The notes under the pieces were generated by a model, which did not search any database, was not told the DNA's origin, and was given only the letters and a program-made list of their open reading frames with translations. Positions 11,812-23,499 of a DNA stretch of 64,000 bases are shown one piece after another. The stretch covers positions 45,142,970 to 45,206,969 of the forward strand of contig OX393579.1 in assembly GCA_947652605.1 (NCBI GenBank), in the 5' to 3' direction. This DNA comes from Elmis aenea (Eukaryota > Arthropoda > Insecta > Coleoptera > Elmidae). Every line of letters begins with the position of its first letter. Positions within the stretch are counted from its first letter, which is position 1. Made by a program: the position numbers and the translations under genes.

Positions 11812-11870
11812 TTGAAGAAGCCTTAAAAACATTAAGTGCGAAACGTCGGATTTTTAACCAAAATCAATAA
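11812..11870 (+). ncRNA. Hammerhead-like hairpin motif, copy 1
   Basis: TTGAAGAAGC, then a hairpin pairing CCTTAA with TTAAG (one bulge), then GCGAAACGTCGG. The order TGARGA-hairpin-GAAAC resembles the core of hammerhead ribozymes, known from Penelope-like elements. The conserved C before TGA is replaced and there is one extra base before the stem, so activity is doubtful. Confidence 0.35.
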
Positions 11871-11879
11871 AAACCGTCC

Positions 11880-12640
11880 TGTAAATCCAGAGTTTTTAAT
11901 TTCTAAATCTTAAAACAACGGACGTTCAACAATTTATAATTTGTACTCTAAATTAATTACACTTAACAAAACGCTCCGAGGGTTTTGAGTCTTTATAAAT
12001 ACACACGCAGACTTCTATATTCTATACACATGCTTTTAAACAGTGTGCGAGTTACAATATTCGGTCTCTGTCTTCATGAACATTATTTGTGAAATAAAAT
12101 AATTAGTGTTGATTATTGACGTGAAAATCTGTGCTACAAATACAAATATTTGAAGCGAAGACGAGCGAATCAAAAGCGAACAAATATTTACACATAAGTC
12201 TGGTAATTTCAAGACTATAGTATATTAAACATATGTATCTTTATTTGCATGCCCTTGAATGTATTAATTACTGTTACAATGTCTTCAAACATTTTTAAAT
12301 ATTGCATACATATTTTAACATCTTAAGACAAAAAAACAAACTAAAGCTGCACGTGAACACAGTGTTGTCAACTACGATGCCTTATTGGCTAAAACTGCTG
12401 CCAGTCTTTTTAAGTTGTCGTTTTATCACTACAATGTAAGAAAGTTGATATTTTATATTTTCTGTAAAATAACCGTTTTACTTTGTGCATTTATTTTTTT
12501 TATTCCGTACTTAATATTTTACTGTGAATGTACTTTATTTAATAAAAAGACGAATTTCTCAAATGCAAATAATATTTGGCTGTGGGATACGATTTTTTAT
12601 TATCTATGAATGTATTTATTAACTGTAAATACTTATTATA
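11880..12640. other. AT-rich spacer, nothing recognised
   Basis: Short hydrophobic frames near 12385-12600 are explained by base composition; no family match. Confidence 0.45.
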
Positions 12641-13130
12641 CAGGGTGTTTCTTAAATATCGCGAAAAACCTCAGGAGGTAATTTCTTATCGGAAATTAAG
12701 GGGGGCTTTTAAATACATATTTTTCCTTAGACGTCTCCTTTCGGTGTTACACCCCCCTAAAGGGGAGCGGTAAAGTTAGGTTTTTATTTTATTTCTCAAA
12801 TTTAGATACATGTAGGAGAATGATATTTCATAGATGTTTTATACTTATTAAAAGGTTTCCCATAATAATATTTTCAATCATTTCCCGCCTTCACAGGGGT
12901 CTGAAAAGTGCGACCCCTTCGGTTTTTTTATCAGAACTTTTTGGAAGCATGCAATTTTGTAATTTAAAAAAATTTCTTTAAAAAGCTTAATCTGTTCAAA
13001 AACTTTTTTAATTCTTTAACTTTTCCTAAAAATCCTATAGTTTTTGAGTAAAAATTATTTCGGCTGTCACCATGATTTGTTTTTGTTCATATTGAGTAGA
13101 ATTGACGGATGTTTTGTCAATTCTCAATTG
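12641..13130 (+). mobile_element. One-armed copy of foldback family B
   Basis: Begins CAGGGTGTTTCTTAAATAT after TA and follows 51065-51762 through AATTAAGGGGG, TCCTTAGACGTCTCCTTTCG, GTCTGAAAAGTGCGACCCC and GTAGAATTGACGG. The right arm is missing. The end is not sharp. Confidence 0.75.
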
Positions 13131-13338
13131 TACCAAAGCTCTGTCTATCAAAATAAGTAAATTACATGGTTTGGGAGATTTTACTAGGATACTCTATATA
13201 AATATTAGCTTGCTGTTCTGCCTAAGATTCAAGTCAAAAATTTATAATTTAATAAGAAAAAACTAATCTAAACCAATCTCAACAAATTGGTAATAAAATA
13301 TATTTATTTCTTGAAATACAATTAATCCTAAAGTTAAA

Positions 13339-13617
13339 TTAAACGATGGTTCGATGGTTTTTAACAGGTTTATTATTATTTTTCGCTGACTTAGTTTTGT
13401 CAGCATCCTCAGGGAAGTTTCAATGATGATAAAATATTGACAATGTTGAAATGTTGATAATGATGTGATATTTAAGGTTATCAATATTTCACCATTGTCA
13501 ATATTTCATCATGATTGAAACTTCCCTGAGGATGCTGACAAAACTAAGTTAGCGAAACATGTAGGACGTTTTAATAAAAAATAATAATAAACCTGTTAAA
13601 AACCAGCAAACCATCGT
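13339..13617. repeat. Palindrome with a hammerhead-like motif in each arm
   Basis: Arms 13345-13465 and 13485-13615 are inverted copies. The right arm reads CCTGAGGATGCTGAC-loop-GTTAGCGAAAC; the left arm, reversed, reads CCTGAGGATGCTGAC-loop-GTCAGCGAAAA. The stem pairs in both: GC/GT pairing in one is GC/GC in the other. It resembles the motif at 11812-11870. Probably terminal parts of a Penelope-like or similar element in inverted array. Confidence 0.55.
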
Positions 13618-13633
13618 TTTATTTAACCTTATA

Positions 13634-15150
13634 CAGGGTGGTGCTTTTTTCGATGCTCACCATTGCTATCTTGGAAACGGTAATAGATACAAGGTCGGTT
13701 AAATTAGAGAAAAAATGCACATTTTTATGGCAATTAAGAATCTGAAAAGAAATCCTGGATATTTTGATTCGTTTTTGATTTATTACAAAAAAACTGAAAA
13801 ATGGGATTTTAGAAAAATATTATTATCTTCCCTACCATTGACGCTTGTTTATTTAAACTTGGTAACTTTATGTTTTTGACCGTCCTGGGTTTGATGACGT
13901 CAACAGAAATTTTCTAAGCCTTCTAGATTTCAAGTTGCGATAGTCAACTTTTTTATTTCTTATGGCCGCCATATTGGATTTTTACACTATCAGACAGACA
14001 AAAAAATTTGCTTTTCAGATTGGTAACCAACATACCTTTTTTCTTTCAAAAAACTTGTTGAAATTTGAAAATTTGTGTAAATAATTCATAAAATCGAGAA
14101 TGTTCTGAAAAACAATTGAAATTATAATATAAATAAAAGTGACACAACATTTTATAGGTCTAATAAAATAACGAAATGACAATAAATTTAAAACACCAGA
14201 TGAATAATTATTTAAATTGTTTAAAGTGTGCACCGTTATGTATGATGTAGTGGTTAGTCCTCAAATTCATTTCGTCCACTGCCTTTAGGATAGTTTGTCT
14301 CGGAATAAAGTCGAAAGCATTTTTGATTATACGGCAAAGATATTCAATATTTTCCGTTAAGGTTGCATAAACAAGATCAAAGTAAAAGTAATCTATAGGT
14401 GTTAAACATGGCGATCGCGGAGGCCAATGAACAGGACCAAACGTACCAAGTCATGAATTTCGAAAGCGTACATCTAAATTAACATCCTTTTACAATGCGG
14501 GCGTTGTGAGGACCAGCTCCTTCTTGCTGAAACTACTGATGATTTTGAATTGTTAATAATGGCAATTCGCCTAACATATCTTCTAAATGTGTTTCCAACA
14601 ATCTTAATTTCGTTATCATTAGACCAATAAAAAGTTCTGTAGCTTTTATTTATATCATAGTTTCAATTGTTTTTCAGAGCATTCTCGATTTTATGAATTA
14701 TTTACACAAATTTTCAAATTTCAACAAGTTTTTTGAAAGAAAAAAGGCATGTTGGTTACCAATCTGAAAAGCTAATTTTTTTGTCTGTCTGATGGTGTAA
14801 AAATCCAATATGGCGGCCATAAGAAATAAAAAAGTTGACTATCGCAACTTGAAATCTAGCAGGCTTAGAAAATTTCTGTTGACGTCATCAAACCCAGGAC
14901 GGTCAAAAACATAAAGTTACCAAGTTTTAATGAAATAGCGTCAATGGTAGGGAAGATAATAATATTTTTCTAAAATCACATTTTTCAGTTTTTTTTTGTA
15001 ATAAATCAAAAACGAATCAAAATATCCAGGATTTCTTTTCAGATTCTTAATCGCCACAAAAATGTGCAACTTTTCTTTAATTTAACCGACCTTGTATCTC
15101 TTACCGTTTCCAAGATAGCAATGGTGAGCATCGAAAAAAGCACCACCCTG
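13634..15150. mobile_element. Foldback element A2 (CAGGGTG ends), no nested insertion
   Basis: TA at 13632-13633 and 15151-15152. Ends CAGGGTGGTGCTTTTTTCGA and TCGAAAAAAGCACCACCCTG are perfect inverts. Arms of about 550 bp share GCTCACCATTGCTATCTTGG, GGCCGCCATATTGGATTTTT and their complements. The centre (about 14160-14570) holds, on the minus strand, the same transposase C-terminus as 3855-4180. It shows what 3240-6013 looked like before the retrotransposon landed. Confidence 0.93.
14240..14560 (-). pseudogene. Mariner-like DDE transposase remnant in foldback A2
   Basis: The minus strand reads GPHNARIVK, WPPRSPCLTPIDYFYFDLVY, TENIEYLCRIIKNAFDFIP and NHYIIHNGAHFKQFK before a stop, as at the end of insect mariner-like transposases (…NGGHFEH). 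Clearer than the copy at 3855-4180 but still interrupted. Confidence 0.75.
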
Positions 15151-15152
15151 TA

Positions 15153-16424
15153 TATCAAGAAACAGGAGGAACCAAAATTATCAATAAAATCAATAATGTA
15201 TGTACGTTTTAAAAATATATATTCTGCTATCAGCGCCCTAATAATTTACTTGCAAATAAATTGTATAAGTTTGTAAAATTAAGAAATAAATTTTTTTTTT
15301 ACATTTATGGATACTGTAACACCAATTTTTTGAAAAATGTTACCAATTATTTTTAATTTATAAAAAGTTTTTCCTTAGTAATAATTTCTAACAACGTAAA
15401 AGTAAAACTTCAAAGTTTGCACTTTTTTTAAACTTTCAAACCGGTTAGGTTTTGTAAAGTTTCCAAAGGACTTCTCCAGCAAAAATTAAAAACTTAAGCA
15501 AACTTCGTAAATAACATTTTACAAAGTTCTCGAAATTGTTGTAAAGTAATGGAGCTTAACAATGGCTTTGATTTTTTCAACAAATACTTTGAACTGTTTT
15601 TGGTCTCGTTCTGTACTCACCCAGATTTAGTTAATTAAACTTGAAGTTTACAACAAGAAAAGTTGGTTTAGGTAAAAAATTGCAGCTTGTTCAAACAAAG
15701 CAAACTTTCTATAATAAATGGTATAAGCTTCTTTAGAACACGAGTTAAGTCGTCTATCGTTAAATCGTCTCGTCATTTTGGCCGTCCTTGTGAATCTCAT
15801 GGAATTGTTCGGACAGCGGGATTAGATAAATTGTATTAAACTCGCATTCAATACCAGAATTTCTGTTTGTGACTACGTTAAAGTACCATTTGTGATTGTT
15901 ACACAATCGTAGTGATTTAGACGTGTAAGCCCGTGTTATCCGGTCGAAGTGAGGTTAACACCCGTCTGTCACAGCCACCCCTTTTGAAGCGAAATCGTGC
16001 CGTTTACCCTTCAACTCAGAATATGCAAGATTAATAGCTTGAGATATGTTGATGTCTGTATATTGTACATACAATACATGCACATCGTTTCACTCTTTGT
16101 TTACAACAGACAAGTTGTTTTCTACATGTGACTGAATCGTTTTCTGTGTTTTAAAATAGAATTATAAAATCTTTTAGAGAATTGTTTCAGACAAACAGAA
16201 AAAAAAGGAATACAGTAAAAAATTTATTTAGCGGACTAATTTGAAATAGATTGTCTGCAAAATTCAAATGTTCATAAGATAACTTACTGGTAACAATCAG
16301 TTCGTTTGTACCTAGTTTTCCATAAATACTGTTATTAAAAGTCTAACCACGAAGTCAATTATTGTTAGCAACTGTTAATACACATATCTTCTTTTTCTTA
16401 ATCGAATCCTCCTGCATCTTTTGA
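15153..16424. other. Spacer, nothing recognised
   Basis: AT-rich, with an ordinary-looking unique stretch around 15750-16000. No frame or RNA gene supported. Confidence 0.45.
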
Positions 16425-16720
16425 AGTCGAGGTACCGAGCTCAGTAGCTGGTTGTGTTAACAATGTGTTGCAAACGGGAGGTCATGGGTTCGAATCCCAG
16501 GGCCGACTGTCATTGTAGAGGTTTCAGATGTTTTTCTCTACAGTTAAGGCAAATCCTGTGGCAGTACTAACACCTATCCTTGCCCATCCTCGACTACCCA
16601 CATCCTACCCGCTATACTTGCACCTCTAACGGCTGACGAGGGGGTCAATCCCCCAATAGCAGTCTGTCGCGCGAGCGGAACACACCCATGTGATTCTGTG
16701 AGTCGAGATATCTTTTTCTA
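16425..16720 (+). mobile_element. tRNA-derived SINE
   Basis: ACCGAGCTCAGTAGCTGG resembles an RNA polymerase III A box and GGGTTCGAATCCC at about 16488-16500 is a B box, at tRNA-like spacing. The tRNA-like head is followed by a body of about 200 bp (CTACCCACATCCTACCCGC, CGCGCGAGCGGAACACACC), not by a simple terminator, so it is a SINE rather than a tRNA gene. The acceptor ends do not pair well. Single copy here. Confidence 0.7.
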
Positions 16721-17126
16721 TCGTTGGCTAACTGTGACACACCTCTCTAGCTGTCTCTTGTGCGATTTAGTCTTTGCCTCATTTCGTTTTCCTATAGGTA
16801 TCCTTTGATCTTCTTTTACTTCTTCTTCCCTTAATCTTCATTTTCCATCCGTAATGGAGATCTCAGCGGTTTTAATTAATTTGACTCCAGCGTTTTCTTA
16901 ATGTCTTTAATTAATATATTTTTTGCATTTATTTATTGCTAATTTTATCAATTAGTCTACATCCCTTTATTATCAGTAGTAGTATAAAAAGTGCATTAAA
17001 AATTATCGATAAGTTTTGGTAAATATGCCCGAATGCAAGTTAAGCTGAAAAAACAGGAGTGCACGAAGTTCACGAGTGATTTTCTCTGATTCAACTTGCA
17101 TGAGTGAAGATTTTTCAAAAATTATA

Positions 17127-17643
17127 GATTACAAGATGGTTTACCCGGCGTTGCACGGGCGATTACAATTTTAATTACTGTTTTAACTTGAATAAGCCCA
17201 ATAATTCCAAATCATACACAAATGACATACTCTGATCAATCATCTTTTCATTTTCTTATAATTCCTTAAAAAATAACTATTTATTGCTTAAAAATTGAAT
17301 AATAACTCAAATTTATTTTCTTTCGTCTTGTTTCAATTAAAAATGTACTAATAAAAATAATACTTCATGTACATTTATTACTAATTGTATACAAAACAAT
17401 CTTTACTTGTGAAATACACCGCGCCGTATCGTGTTATGACCAGGTATTTGCCAACGTAAGATCGAATCCCGTCCAAGTAATTTTTTTTTTTAAATTGGTA
17501 ATATGTGCTTGTACTTAAAGTTTGGCGTTAGATCTGCAAGGTCCTAAATAGTAACTGTGCCAAATTTGGTCCCGATCGGTCAACGGACCTAGGATTCTAT
17601 AGCGAACAAACAAACACACAAACAAGCTCTTTTATATATATAG
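17127..17643 (-). mobile_element. Helitron-like non-autonomous element
   Basis: On the minus strand it begins TCTATATATATAAAAGAGC after an A, contains TTGTTTGTGTGTTTGTTTG, and ends with the hairpin CCCGTGCAACGCCGGG followed by TAAACCATCTTG-T. A TC start and a hairpin about 10 nt before a CTRR-T end are Helitron features; here CTAG has become CTTG. Similar plan to 29909-30162. Confidence 0.5.
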
Positions 17644-17671
17644 ATTTGCAATGCACGAGTTATATTTTGTC

Positions 17672-18142
17672 AGAAAATTTCCTTCACCTAACCTATCTGT
17701 CAAATTAAATGTACGTTATGTCAAATTTTACAAGTACTGTCAGAGTGGTGCGTCAGGGGTGTGGTTTAATCTATATTAAAGTAACGCTACTGGTCGCCGA
17801 AATTCGTCAAAAAATTATCAAGACCAAAATATTTCATTCCCTCTCCAAATTTATATTTTCGACCAATCACAAACTCAGATTTCTTAGAAACGGCCAATAA
17901 ACGCATGAAAATCTGTTAATTGCGAAAAGGATATTATCAGTGTATGATTATGTTTATTGGTTGTTTCTAGAAAATCTGAGTTTGTTATTGGTCGAAAACG
18001 CAAATTTGACAGGAGGATCAACATCTAACAGAGGAATGTAAAATTATTACCGTGTAATAATGCTCGTATTGGTTCTCTAGAAGATTTAAGATTAGTGATT
18101 GGTTGAAAACGTAAATTTGACAGGTGAAGGAAATTTTCTTGA
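17672..18142. repeat. Composite inverted repeat
   Basis: Outer arms AGAAAATTTCCTTCACCT (17673) and AGGTGAAGGAAATTTTCT (18122) are perfect inverts. Inside, GACCAATCACAAACTCAGAT pairs with ATCTGAGTTTGTTATTGGTC. A third diverged copy lies at about 18063-18122 in direct order. No target duplication found. Minus-strand frames over this region and up to 18302 are probably chance. Confidence 0.6.
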
Positions 18143-19517
18143 AAATATCCTCTGTACCCTTTGTTTTTGCTTCTGACAATAAGTATACGTAATATAATAT
18201 AGCGCTTAATAAAGAATAGCCAGCGCATAAACCACCCAACGTTTGCTCAATAATGTCCTTAATTTCATCCGAAGATTGGTCTTCATCCAGCTCTGATGTC
18301 AATCCTGTAGCCCAGTTTAGAGGGTATGGTAAACACTAAAAGAGACCCCAGTGTTTCATTGATGAAAGCTCTGAGTACCCAGTTTTCCAATGCATGTAAT
18401 TTTATTGGAGGTTGCCGAAACTTTCACAAAATTATATTAAGGTTGAAGGGAGCCACGTTACATAATAAATGGGTTTTTGTTATGCAATAATATTTAAACA
18501 AAAATTTTGAGTTGTTTCCAGAACATAAAATAAAAACTTTATAACAGTATTTATGTCAAGACTAGATATGTTCTAAATACAATAGAATTTATTTTTATAT
18601 TTAAAAACTACGAGTTTAGCTAAGACTTATTTCAGAAATTTTGGACACTTTACAAAGAAATTTATTTTTAAGTTCTTGCTAAATAACTAAGATTGCCATG
18701 GTAATTTATTGCTAATTCAAATTTGGCAGTAATTAATACCATTTTGCGTCAGTTTAACTAACTTTGTAGCTCTTGAGGTAAACGAGATTTCCATTTTAGG
18801 CCACGAATTTAAAACATACTGGATTGCTTTATTAAATTAATTTAATTCATGTTATTTTAAGCCAACAATAGATAGTGTACTAAACAATACATTTTGTTCA
18901 ACGAAGCTGGGTATTTAACAAATACAAAACTTTTATAACAATGGCATAAATACGTCCAAATTATTGGTGTAAAGAACTCATCATGCAATGTTACGAATTT
19001 CCAACTATTTAGGTCACCCAACTACAGTTCCTTTGTTCCAGGTCTTTATTGTGTTAATGCACGAAACATGTTGCTATACTACAGCATGTTTTTGTTTATT
19101 TTCTGTTAACGCTTTTCTAGACATAAGTTTTTAAAAGCTAAAAACTGATACGCGGTTCTATGTAAGCGCAACTGGGATTAGTTGTGAGGGTTTTAAACCC
19201 ATTTTAAGTGCACTTTTTACAACCATTTGCGGCTCAAATTTCTTTTACTTTGCTTTTAGCATTAAGCTGGATTTTTAAACAACATACGCTATACAGTATT
19301 TAATGTGTAAAGATTTTTATTATTAGGGTTTAGTTTATTTAAAGGACGTACCTATGTACAATATTAGTACCTATTTTAAAACAAATTTTAATTTACCATC
19401 AATTGAATTAACAAGGTTACTTGTTAACATAATTTCTTGACTGTCCCACACATCCGATAAAATCAAAGCTTTGTTTTTAAAAAGAAAGCTTTTAATAAAA
19501 AAAAATTATTTTAAACA
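18143..19517. other. AT-rich spacer, nothing certain
   Basis: An open minus-strand stretch at 18018-18302 begins MTSELDEDQSSDEIKDIIEQ, which looks gene-like, but it runs into the inverted repeat and matches no family I know. The rest is featureless. Confidence 0.4.
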
Positions 19518-19519
19518 TA

Positions 19520-21080
19520 CATTCAACGGCACAATTAACCGCCCTTTCTAAAATTTGAGATATTTGCCAGATATTTGTTACTTTTAATATTAATAATTAT
19601 TATAATCAATTAAAAACACAAACGAATTACAAAAGGGTATTAATTGTATACCTGGATTTTATTAAAATCTGTTTTTTTTCGCATTTAGCGTTGGAGGAGG
19701 GAGGAGTCGTTATCTTTTGAGTTCATTTGTTCGTAATTGCTATTGTTTTGTTCAAGTTTGGTGTTATATTTGTGTTTGTTGTTCATTCTTATTAAGTTTA
19801 ATTACCATAACGACAACAAATAATGCCTATGGATGCGTCTAGGGCTGTCGCGTTGGTAGACGATGGCCGGAGTCAACGTTACGTGGCTCGTATGCTGGGG
19901 GTGCCCCGTACAACAGTACGAGATGCCATTAGACGTTACCGGGAGACCGGCTTGTATACTCGAAGACCAGATCAAGGTCGCCAAAGGTGCACATCTGCTC
20001 AAGAAGATAGATTTATGACAAGCATGGTGTTAAGAAATCGCTTCACTACTGCAACGCATGCCCGAAACCAATTGTATGATTCGACGGGTCAGCATTAGTG
20101 TAAGAACTGTAAGAAGAAGGTTGACTGAAACAAATTTAACAGATTTTAGACCAGCTCGAGCGAGGTCCAGAATTGCTCCCCCAGCACCGGAGAGCTCGCC
20201 TTCGTTTTGCCCAAGTACACGTGCAATGGTCTGTGAACTAATGGAAGAATGTTCTTTTCTAGGACGAGTCAAGAATTTGTTTAAGAGGACCAGATGGACG
20301 ACAGCGAGTGTACAGACGCCCAATTGAATGATTTGCATCTTGTACAAATGTCGAAGCCGTGAGTTACCATCGTGGGTCGGTAATGGTTTGGGGCGGCATA
20401 TCGTACGAGGCTCGCACTGACTTAGTGGTATTCGAACGTGGTGGATTGACAGCTCTCCGGTACTTGCAAGACATTTTGGGTCATTTATTGGTGAAGATTT
20501 CCAATTAATGCACGATAACGCGCGGCCACACGTAGCCAGAATCGTTGCCAATTACTTGGATGCTGTGGGCTTCCAAAGATTGGACTGGCCTGCACGGAGT
20601 CCCGACCTCAATCCTATAGAACATGTATGGGACAATCTAAAGAGGCGCATAAAAAGTCGAATACATGTACCAACAACATTGCAAGAGTTACGGATAGCGG
20701 CTTAAGAGGAATGGCACAACATACCGCAAACAGACATCCAGGATATCATCGATGGTCTTCCTAATCGCCTCCAGCAAGTCATCAGAGCACGTGGAGGCAA
20801 TACACGTTATTAAAATTTAAAAAAAAAAACAATTACCATACAGTCTGTAGTGTGTACCTAATTATAGAGCTCCGGTATTGTTTGCAATTGAGGACCTTTT
20901 TGTAAAATGTTTACTTTTGTGATAAAAAACACAAAAACACATTCAAATTTTGTAATTCGTTTGTTTTTCCAATTTCGATTTAGTTTTTAATTGATTATAA
21001 TTAATATTGAAAGTCCTAAAAAATTAAATTGGCAAATATCTCGAATTTTAGAGGTGGGCGGTTAATTGTGCCGTTGAGCG
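19520..21080 (+). mobile_element. Tc1-like transposon with long terminal inverted repeats
   Basis: TA at 19518-19519 and 21081-21082. The ends read inward as CATTCAACGGCACAATTAAC and CGCTCAACGGCACAATTAAC. The similarity continues patchily for about 120 bp (GAGATATTTGCC, TTATAATCAATTAAAAAC, AAACGAATTACAAAA on both sides). It encloses one decayed transposase gene in full order, so this is a nearly full-length but dead element of 1561 bp. Confidence 0.93.
19823..20813 (+). pseudogene. Tc1-like DD(34)E transposase, frameshifted
   Basis: The start MPMDASRAVALVDDGRSQRY and VPRTTVRDAIRRYRETG form the N-terminal helix-turn-helix. VSVRTVRRRLTETNL (about 20085) follows in another frame. The catalytic residues lie in FSDESRI (about 20255), DNARPHVARI (about 20512) and SPDLNPIEHVWDNLKRR (about 20600). 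WGGISYEARTDLVV is the family's core phrase. At least three shifts and a stop at 20703-20705 disable it. Intact relatives cut and paste DNA at TA. Confidence 0.92.
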
Positions 21081-21097
21081 TATTATCAATATTTGGA

Positions 21098-21195
21098 GCA
21101 TGGAGCGGAGCTGGAGCTGGAGCAGATAGATTGATGTTGGAGCGGAGCTGGAGCGGAGCAATTAAAAAATTGGACTGCTCCAAACCCCTTGTAAA
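21098..21195 (+). repeat. GC-rich GGAGCGGAGCTGGAGC repeat
   Basis: GGAGCGGAGCTGGAGC and variants repeat about six times, ending TTGGACTGCTCCAAACCCC. It abuts the Tc1-like element and stands out from the AT-rich DNA around it. Possibly the end of another element. Confidence 0.5.
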
Positions 21196-22700
21196 AACAA
21201 CCAAACTCCAGGACTTGGGGGTTATTTTTGCACTTAAATCGTTCCCGTTTAAACTTTTCCCGTTCAAACTTCAACAAAGGTCTTCATACTTGGCTTTTTT
21301 TACAACCAGCTGATGGATTTACTCCGAAGAAAGACAAAAAACTCAAAATCTCATTTGCATGAAAACTGGACTTGTTTTTTTTACAATCAGCGATTAAAAT
21401 GTTTTATAATGAGATCCAATACTTTATCTCTTGACATAAAGAAGTTATAGGGTTAAGAATTTCTTATTGGAACGTCATGTGCATTAAAATATTAATGGTT
21501 TATTTATATAAAGTTGTAGTTTGCAGAGCAGCTTAACACTATTTTAAAAAATCAACTAAAACAATTTTTGCAAACTTAAGGCATCAAGATTCGTGTTATT
21601 TTCATTTGATTTCAATTGTTTAGGTTACTATTAATTATTAATTTTATCTGTAGTAAAGCTTTTGTGAATATATTTCTCTGAAACTCGCGCAGCACGGTTT
21701 TGTACCCGAAAGTTGTTTTTAAAATTACACAGTTAAAATGTCTGTGAATATGTATAGAGTGTGTTTAATATATACAGAACATTTGGTATTTAGATTTTTA
21801 GGGAAGTGATTACATTAAGCAAATTAATATGTACATTCGCTTTAATTTTTTATCACTCCAAACTTCAGTTCTGACACTTAAAAGGAGCTTTTAAAGTAAA
21901 ACTTTACTCGAATCACAACATTTCTTAACAAGAGTGTGGGTTGAAATGTATTTTCCTCAAGTAAATCGAGTTAGAAATGTAAAAGAATTCATAGCTTTTA
22001 TGAAGTTTTATTTCAAGCACACTCTGTTAATTTTCTTTCGTGTTTCTGTCCTTGTACTTTTACACTATTACGACATGAAAATTAAAAGTCCCAATATAAA
22101 CATCAATAGATTTTTTTTTATTTGCGTTCATTTTAAATCACGAACAAATGGAAAGTAAATTAAATAAAATGTGCATATTAAACTAAAATCAATAATAATA
22201 AAATATGATAACATCGTTTGGAACGAATAAAATATAAGGGAAATTTTGACAATAAATAATTTGGGTTTAAACTGTTTCAGTAACTAATAGTATAAAAATT
22301 AACTTCAACTTATTTTGTGCTGGTACTGCTGCAAAGCTTTTAAGATCTTTTCTGATCGAGATTGTTTTGTTACATTTACATAAAGTTTAAATTTCCAACA
22401 GATTTGTTAGCCTTAAAAAAAAAAAACTTGTCCGATTACCGATTCCTGATTTCCGATTATTGACCCTAGCTTAATAATGATGCGTTTATTGTAGATGTTA
22501 AGTATTCGTTTGTTAATATCTCCTGTGCGAAGTCTTATTATTAGTCTTAAAAAGGTAAAATAATTGTTAAAATCACTGTGTTAACAATTTTTGTCAATAT
22601 TCTTGCAGTAAACATACGCATTTTAATAAAATGTTCTGCAATTACAAATAAAAATTTGGAATGCAGACTTCATTACACTTTTTTTAAAGAACCGTGTTGC
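21196..22700. other. AT-rich spacer, nothing recognised
   Basis: No repeat end, RNA gene or coding family word could be supported. Confidence 0.45.
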
Positions 22701-22705
22701 GTTAA

Positions 22706-23495
22706 GCCTAGTCCAGATTGTAAACAAATGTTTCGGAACAATATTGAACACTGTGCCTAAACAGTTGCGAAACATTGTTTCGGAACAATCTGTATACGTT
22801 GTTTCGCGTCCAGACTAACGCCAGTGTTTCGGTGTTTATCAAGTAATTATCATGTCCAGTGAGACTATTGCAGGAATTTGTGCTGCCAATTTACATATTT
22901 TGCTTAACGGCAGAAGGAATAAAGAAAAGAAAAGAAGAAGGTGGTGGATACGGAAAGCACTAATGTAAGGCACCAGTTATGGCAATGAATGAAGAATGGT
23001 GAAGAACCACTTTTCTTAGTGCCTTGCAGTTTCTTGTGTTCCAGTCGAAATTGGGATTTTAGCATGTGCACTTTCTTTTCAACTTCAGCAACTGTTACAT
23101 CACATGATTGCGCTATATTTCCAAAAGCATCCCTCTTTTTATTCCTATTTTTGTGTTCACCACATGTGACATGTGACATCCCACAAACAAGATGTGCTAT
23201 GCACTTTTTCCATCAGTTGTAAAGTTTTTTCTTAATTCCACATTGTAATAAATATATAACCAAGAATCACTCTAACCAAAACTCTGTTTGACTGAACCGT
23301 GTTTGACAACAGACTTGTTCAATGTTCCAATGTTTCCTATATAAACGGGAAACAAGGAACAGGGCTTTTTTTGTTTCGCAACATTAGTGAAACAGTTCCG
23401 AAACAAGCTAGAAACAAAGTTGAGCTGTTCCGAAACATCGGGAACATTGTTCATGAACACTGTTCCGAAACATTTGTTTACAATCTGGACTAGGC
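22706..23495. mobile_element. Non-autonomous DNA transposon with MADF remnant, probably PIF/Harbinger-like
   Basis: The ends GCCTAGTCCAGATTGTAAAC and, inverted, GTTTACAATCTGGACTAGGC are perfect inverts, extending to about 37 bp. Flanks are TTAA on both sides, so a 3-bp TTA/TAA duplication (Harbinger) or TTAA duplication cannot be told apart. Both subterminal regions hold many copies of TGTTCCGAAACA. The interior codes a MADF-type fragment, the usual accessory protein of insect Harbinger elements. Confidence 0.8.
22900..23185 (-). pseudogene. MADF-domain accessory protein remnant
   Basis: The minus strand reads NRNKKRDAFGNIAQSCDVTV, AEVEKKVHMLKSQFRLEHKK and TKKSGSS. The order K-R-x-D-A-x-x-x-I-A, V-x-x-V-x-x-K-x-x-x-L-R-x-Q-F-x-R-E-x-K-K, K-K-S-G-S is that of MADF/Myb-SANT-like DNA-binding proteins. 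Only the second half of the domain is present. Confidence 0.65.
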
Positions 23496-23499
23496 TTAA

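Noticed and set aside
16440..16512. tRNA gene
   Set aside because: A and B boxes are present, but the acceptor ends do not pair and a long SINE-like body follows.
18018..18302. Minus-strand frame beginning with acidic, gene-like text
   Set aside because: Runs into an inverted repeat, ends without a domain and has no recognisable homologue; kept only as a note in the spacer entry.
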